This document shows, piece by piece, positions 59,105-64,000 of a DNA stretch of 64,000 nucleotides (the first letter of the stretch is position 1; the number at the start of each line of letters is the position of its first letter). The notes under the pieces were generated by a model that was given only the letters and a program-made list of their open reading frames with translations, was not told the origin of the DNA and searched no databases. A program made the translations under genes and the position numbers. This DNA is from Silene conica (taxonomy: Eukaryota; Streptophyta; Magnoliopsida; Caryophyllales; Caryophyllaceae). The stretch is from positions 75,071,460 to 75,135,459 of the forward strand of contig CM055317.2 in assembly GCA_029255685.2 (NCBI GenBank). Direction: 5' to 3'.

Positions 59105-61873
59105 TCAATTAGTATCACTTACTTCTTTTTCGAACCAGTGCGGAAAACTTTTGTCATGTTTGGTCCAAACATCATCAGAAGATATGACATCAGGAAATGT
59201 GAGTTTGATATGTGTCTCAAATTCCCTAGTTGGATTTAAAAAACATGTTTTAATTATGCATTATATATATGATATAATTTGAGTAATAATGATGAAATGA
59301 TTACTTACTTTTCATATGGAGCTAAAAATTCTCCTAAGTTCCTCAACACGTAAAAATGAGCATCTTCATATTCTTTCTCATTCAAGTATCTCTGGACACA
59401 TTTTCCAGTTGTAGTTCCCATTTGATCATTGAATAACTCAGGTAGTTTTGAATTTGGCTGGTCATCGGAATTCAAAACATCTAAATCTTTCGCTTTTGTG
59501 TCAATGTGATCTTCAAAATATAGGGAACAGAAGTTTGCAATTTCTTCTAACAAAAAAGCGTTGTATATGGAACCCTCAACCTGAGCTTTATTGCCAATTT
59601 TTTTTTTCAAGTGATTAAGAAATCTCTCAAACGGATACATCCATCGATACTGAACAGGTCCTCCAACCTTCGCTTCATAAGGCAAGTGAACAGGCAAATG
59701 CTCCATAGAATTGAAGAAAGAAGGGGGAAATATCTTCTCTAACTTGCATATTATCTCCGCAATGTTTGACTTTAGTTGATCCATAGAGTCAACTGTGATC
59801 GTTGAAGTACACAAGTCTCTGAAGAATTGACTTATTTCAGTGATTGCATTCCAAGAACCCGTTGGGAGCAAATATTTCAGTGCAACGGGAAGTAACCGTT
59901 CCATAAAAACATGACAATCATGACTTTTCATGGAATGCAACACCATCTTCTTATGGTCAACACACCGACTCAAATCCAAAGCATAACCATCCGGGAATTT
60001 CAAATTATTAACCCATTCACATACAGCCTTCTTCTCTGCCATGTCTAAAACAAACTTAGATGATACGGGTCGTTTAAAACAAAGTTCATTAAAGTCAGCT
60101 TTACCCTTAGGGCCAAACATAGTTTTCCCGGGTACATCCATCACCGTGTTGATAATTTGTTCAAAAACGTTTTTCTCAATGTGCATCACATCTAAGTTGT
60201 GTCGAATCAGCTGCAATGTTTTCCAATAAGGAAGTTCCCAAAAGATACTTTGTTTCCACCACCCTTCATCATTGTCTTTCAATCTTTTCAATTCTTGATC
60301 AGAAGCATCAACAATTTTTGGTAAATCTTTGACAGATTCCCAGACTTCATCACCAGTCAATCTAACTGAAGCTATCCGATCATTGGTTTTCTTATTCTTT
60401 AAAAAATGCTTGCAATTGTCACGGAAGGGATGATCAGGTCTCAAGAACTCACGGTGACAATCAAACCAATAAATTTTTCTGCTATTTCTAAGCCAAAACG
60501 TTTTATGTTCTTTTTTATGACAATAAGGACAAGCACGATATTCACTTGTGGCCCAACCGGAAAGCATGCCATATGCTGGGAAATCATTGATCGTCCACAT
60601 TAATGCAGCCCTTAACTGAAAATTCTGTTTCTTGGATACATCGTAGGTGTAAACGCAATTTTCCCAAAGTTCTTTCAACTCTTTAATCAACGGTTGAAGG
60701 TAGACATCCAAATTTGACTTGGGGTTCTTAGGACCTGGAACGATCATGCTTAGAAACATAAATTGTCTCTTCATGCATAACCAAGGAGGTAAGTTATACG
60801 GAGTGACAATTACTGGCCAACATGAGTATTTCTTCCCAAATTGTCCATATGGTTGAAAGCCATCAGTACACAAACCCAACCGAACATTGCGAGGCTCACT
60901 TGCAAACTCTGGATGCTCTCTATCGAAATGTTTCCACGCTTCTCCATCACTTGGGTGTGCCATAGTCCCCCTTTTTCTTAATCGGGAGTTTTTTATGGTG
61001 CCAAGTCATCTCACCTGCTAGGTGTTTGGTTGCATATAGACGTTGCAACCTTGGCGCAAGCGGAAAATAAATTAATGGTTTACATGGAATTCGCCTACGT
61101 CTTGAATTCTTATCACTTTTATACCGAGATGCATGACACTTTCTACATTGTTCAAGATTAGCATCTTCCTCCCAAAAGAGCATGCATCCAGTAGGACAAG
61201 CATCAATCTTCTGATGGGGTAGTTGTAGTCCCTTTAAAAGATTTTTTACCTCATTAAAATTACGCGCCATTTGATTGTCCTTTGGAATAATGTCACCAAC
61301 GAAGGACACAAAACCATTGGCGCATCTAAGAGATATGTTGTTCTCACATTTGAGTGTTACTAACCTAGCAGCCGCTTCCAACAAACTCATACTACCTCCC
61401 TCGTACACTGGTTTTTCTGCTTTTTCTAACATTTTAAAGAAGGAAGAAACCTGAGGGTTTGGGGTTTCATGACGCACTTCTTCATCACTAACGCCATCGG
61501 GATTGAGTTGATCCTCCATTATTTGATCAACGGTATCACGTAATGCATTTTCCACAAACTCACGATACGGATTTTCATTAACTACTGTACTGCTTGTACT
61601 TCCTTTCGTAGAACGTTTTTCACCGTGATATGTCCATACATAGTAATTCTCGGTAAAACCATTTGACCACAAATGATTTTGAACATCTCTTATCTTTTTA
61701 AAAGCGCCGTTATTGCATTTTTTACACGGACACCTCGTTTCACCTAAATCCTTGTACACACTACTTTGTTCCACAAATTTAAGAAACTCCTTCACCCCAT
61801 TTGCAAATTCACGCTTAGGTTTCTTTTTATCGTCTAATCTTTCATACATCCACTGTCGCTCTATTCTTTTCAT
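59105..61873 (-). pseudogene. CACTA-4 TNP2 transposase, nearly full, one frameshift and a short C-terminus
   Basis: The best TNP2 in the window. Part A (61873 to about 60965): MKRIERQWMYERLDDKKK, CPCKKC, the YHGEKR region, PHQKIDACPTGCMLFWEED and RRKxR before LAPRLQRLYA. A run of five G at about 60967-60971 then shifts frame; the expected sequence resumes at MAHPSDGEAWKHFD. Part B (60963 to 59305): NLPPWLCMKRQF, ALMWTINDFPAYGMLSGW with CPYCHK, SIFWELPYWKTL, HNLDVMHIEKNVFEQ, LKSHDCHVFMERLLPVAL-type DUF4218 block and YRWMYPFERFLNHLKKK without the intron found in the other two copies. A GT donor in GAAAA|GTAAGT leads to a last exon (about 59227 down) with DVWTKHDKSFPHWFEKE and then a stop. The DUF4216-like domain and acidic tail of CACTA-1 are missing. 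Confidence 0.9.
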
Positions 61874-62027
61874 GTTATTATGAATCTACATATATATTGG
61901 CCAGATTTATATATATGTTAAAAGATTAAAAAACAAAGTTATAAGCAAAATAAATACATATTAATTAAACATATTAGCATAGCAATTCAGTTAACAAATA
62001 ATAATATTTCTTTATTTGTTTTTCATA
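61874..62027. other. Spacer between the CACTA-4 TNP2 start and the structured leader
   Basis: AT-rich, minus-strand leader or intron of TNP2. Confidence 0.45.
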
Positions 62028-62338
62028 GGTCCTTATCACTCCAACCTAACCCATCAATGTACGTTTCAAGTCACTAGCAAACACGCACTTGTGATTTATT
62101 AATGACAAAAAAATTCGGCAGCAATTCCCATCCGTTCTTCAAATACACAATGTAGAAAAAATAATTTTTCCACATATGTACTCAAAGAACATTAAAGGAA
62201 TTGTAACCGAATTCTTTTCTCATTAATAAATCACAATAACATGTTTACTACCTAAGTGACTTGAAACGTACAAAGACAGTCCTAAAACGGGGACTATTCA
62301 AAAATTACTCCTAATGAGTAATTTTTGAACGGGTACTA
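62028..62338 (-). promoter_or_regulatory. CACTA-4 structured leader upstream of TNP2
   Basis: Read on the minus strand it gives AGTACCCGTTC, a small stem-loop (AAAAATTACTC ATTA GGAGTAATTTTT), AGTCCCCGTTTTAGGACTGTCTTTG, then a long hairpin. Its arms (62051-62150 and 62180-62277) pair nearly fully, for example TACGTTTCAAGTCACT with AGTGACTTGAAACGTA and TGTGATTTATTAATGA with TCATTAATAAATCACA. It ends GATGGGTTAGGTTGGAGTGATAAGGACC. The same architecture and outer blocks occur in CACTA-1 (1456-1753), but the arm sequences differ extensively. Confidence 0.8.
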
Positions 62339-62914
62339 GGTCAATATAAATAATAAAGTCATCATAATTAAAGGCACTTCTAGCATATAAGTAAAACATT
62401 TGTATTTTTAACTCATTCAATCTTTTATATTTAATACGTATAAGAAATTAGCTATACTATTACCTTTTTATATTTTTAACTTTGATTAGCATAATTAAAC
62501 CAAAATTAGCATAATTAAACCAAAATTAGCATAATTAATCAAAACTTAAAATAATTAATCAAATATTTACATAACTCATCAAACATTATGGCATCTATCC
62601 TAAATCAAGCAAGGCTTCTATCCTAAGTCAATTAACATATATAATAACAATAGAAAACTAACTAATTGATTCAAAAATTAAGAAAAGAGCATAAGATCAG
62701 AAATTAAAGAAAGAGAAGGATGAATGTTTACCTTAAGATGACGGTGACGGTGGTGGAAGTGAAATAGGGTGGCAAGAGTGGTGGTGGAGGGTGTGGTGGA
62801 GGGGGTGGTGAAGGGTTTTCCGTCGGGTGCGATTTAGGGTTAGGGAAATAATTGGGAGTTTTTATGAATTGGGGAAAATAACGCGACTGAATCAGGGGGT
62901 ATTAAAAAAAATTC
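62339..62914. other. CACTA-4 5' region without gene
   Basis: AT-rich with three tandem copies of AATTAGCATAATTAAACCAA (about 62483-62540). A GGTGGTGG-rich block (62740-62815) mirrors the CCACC-rich block of the CACTA-1 and CACTA-3 leaders. Confidence 0.5.
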
Positions 62915-63085
62915 TGACGGATTACTGACGGAAATTTCGTCAGTATTTAGCTTAACTGACGGATTTTCCGTCAGATATATACTTACGTGGCTTTTCAAAT
63001 GTTCAAAATTCAAAATTTAAAAGGACACATCTGACGGAATTTCCGTCAGTACTACAAATCACTGACGGAATTTTCGTCACTAAAG
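62915..63085. repeat. CACTA-4 right subterminal repeats
   Basis: Five or six TGACGGAA/TTCCGTCA cores with the same sequence family as 56655-57095, confirming that both ends belong to one element. Confidence 0.85.
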
Positions 63086-63609
63086 TTTATTTTAGTCATT
63101 TCTTTTCTTACTTTTCTAATATTCCAGTGCATTTTTATTTATTATCTTACCTATTTTATAATGAAATCATAAGCTTCCAACTTAACTGTCATCAACATTA
63201 AATGTAAACTATTGAATGAGACGGATGGAGAGATTATTACAAATTATTAATAAAGCCCGTACCCCACATACATGAATAGTGTATACAACATATGTAATAT
63301 TTTTCATAATAGTTCTCCTTTTAATAACCATCATATTCTTATTTAAATTTAAAATCAAATCTCATATGAATTCTTCATTAATCTTCACAAAATAGCACCC
63401 TCCTAATTACTACATGCGTGTTTATTATTACAAATTCTAACATTAAAGAAAAATGATACTCGTAAATAGTCGTAGTTATTGTTTGTTTGCTTCATAAATT
63501 AAACTTATAATATATATAATATATATAGCTTTGATTGTATAATTTAATTATTTGCTTTTTTTTGTAGTTATATATTGTAGTAGTTTTTTTGAAAGAAAAC
63601 CGAGTTCGA
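63086..63609. other. AT-rich DNA of uncertain origin, including LINE 3' tail
   Basis: No TIR or gene recognised. 63560-63609 (minus strand) directly follows the LINE stop and contains A/T runs compatible with a LINE 3' end. Confidence 0.45.
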
Positions 63610-63999
63610 TTAAATTAAATCAAGCTCCGCCAAACTAGTGATGGAGGTCGGAAAATCAGATACAAGCACGCGTTCCTCCCCCGATTCCGTACAAAGTCTA
63701 GCAATCGAGTGGGCAACCGTATTTCCACCTCGTTTGACATGAGAAATACCTCGAAAATCTAAGCTAGAAAGATGTGAACACACTTCGCTGATACAGAGCC
63801 CCAACACACTACGAGAGCACTCGCGATTTTGGACAGCCCGCACAACAATAAGAGAATCCGACTCAGCTACCACCGTATGCAACCCCCTTCTCCTCGCCAT
63901 TTCTAACCCAAAGGATACAGCCTTAGCCTCGGCCACCTCTACCGACCAACCCGCGCGACACCTCCTACTCGCCACCATAACCACTTCACCCCATTCGTT
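63610..63999 (-). pseudogene. LINE ORF2 C-terminus with RNase H-like (RVT_3) domain, partial
   Basis: The minus-strand frame is open to the window edge, starting inside ORF2 with no true start. VAEAKAVSFGLEMARRRG (catalytic Glu), VVAESDSLIVVRAV (catalytic Asp in ESDS), ISEVCSHLSSL and HVKRGGNTVAHSIARL (N..AH motif) follow the RNase H-like domain that ends many plant LINE ORF2 proteins. Stop at 63610-63612. No frameshift in the visible part. It is a separate element from the LINE fragment at 55990-56627, since the domain order would be reversed. Confidence 0.8.
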
Positions 64000-64000
64000 C

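Larger units (their letters stand above)
56631..63085 (-). mobile_element. CACTA-4: near-complete En/Spm element, coding strand minus
   Basis: The left border is CACTACAAAAAACACGCG at 56631. Subterminal TGACGGAAATTCCGTCA repeats lie at 56655-57095 and again at 62915-63080. TNP2 (59105-61873) then TNPA-like (57419-58961) are both on the minus strand, and the structured leader is at 62028-62338. The right terminal repeat is missing; the last TGACGGAA copy is near 63062 and no TTTGTAGTG follows. Both genes are one frameshift away from open. Confidence 0.88.

Noticed and set aside
63550..63570. TTTTTTTTGTAGTT as the right terminus of CACTA-4
   Set aside because: It lacks the terminal G, lies almost 500 bp beyond the last subterminal repeat, has no matching triplet to CAT, and is probably the LINE 3' tail.

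Overview
This is nuclear DNA from a flowering plant, almost certainly a eudicot. The grounds are three spliced genes with canonical plant introns (CstF50, COBRA and a COBRA-like gene), En/Spm (CACTA) transposons with spliced TNP2 and TNPA genes, Stowaway-type MITEs, a Helitron, LINEs and a Ty3/gypsy-like LTR element with a plant-type initiator-tRNA-Met primer site. I cannot name the species from sequence alone. There are no operons, ribosome binding sites or CRISPR arrays. I noticed no tRNA or rRNA gene but could not run a covariance search.

Layout. 1-6956: the C-terminal part of a non-LTR retrotransposon ORF (CCHC finger plus a restriction-like endonuclease-like tail), split by a 5.94 kb CACTA element (CACTA-1, 508-6451) with perfect 3-bp target duplications. 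7345-8482: a non-autonomous Helitron on the minus strand. 9360-23795: a small gene island with CstF50 (minus strand, 14 coding exons), COB (plus, 6 exons) and COBL4 (minus, 6 exons), decorated with MITEs. 25446-34674: nested, mostly broken transposons. These are a decayed CACTA (CACTA-3) with a degenerate TNP2 interrupted by a MITE, two stray CACTA right ends, a complete non-autonomous CACTA (30301-34481) carrying exons of an autoinhibited Ca2+-ATPase gene, and a Helitron 3' end. 36007-55252: three head-to-tail copies of a 6480-bp LTR-internal unit of a coding-less Ty3/gypsy-type element (LARD-like), nearly identical to each other. 55990-63999: two LINE fragments and CACTA-4 (56631 to about 63085), which has nearly full TNP2 and TNPA genes, each broken by one 1-nt frameshift.

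How it works together. The three host genes serve mRNA 3'-end formation (CstF50) and cellulose organisation in primary (COB) and secondary (COBL4) walls. Everything else is transposon sequence that has landed in or beside itself repeatedly. The most unusual signals are structural. First, a hairpin of about 220 nt sits upstream of TNP2 in two different CACTA elements; the arm sequences differ but pairing is kept. Second, each LTR carries ten short hairpins that share one loop sequence but have different, self-complementary stems. Third, a CACTA element has captured part of a Ca2+-ATPase gene. Fourth, the LTR element forms a mosaic triple tandem.
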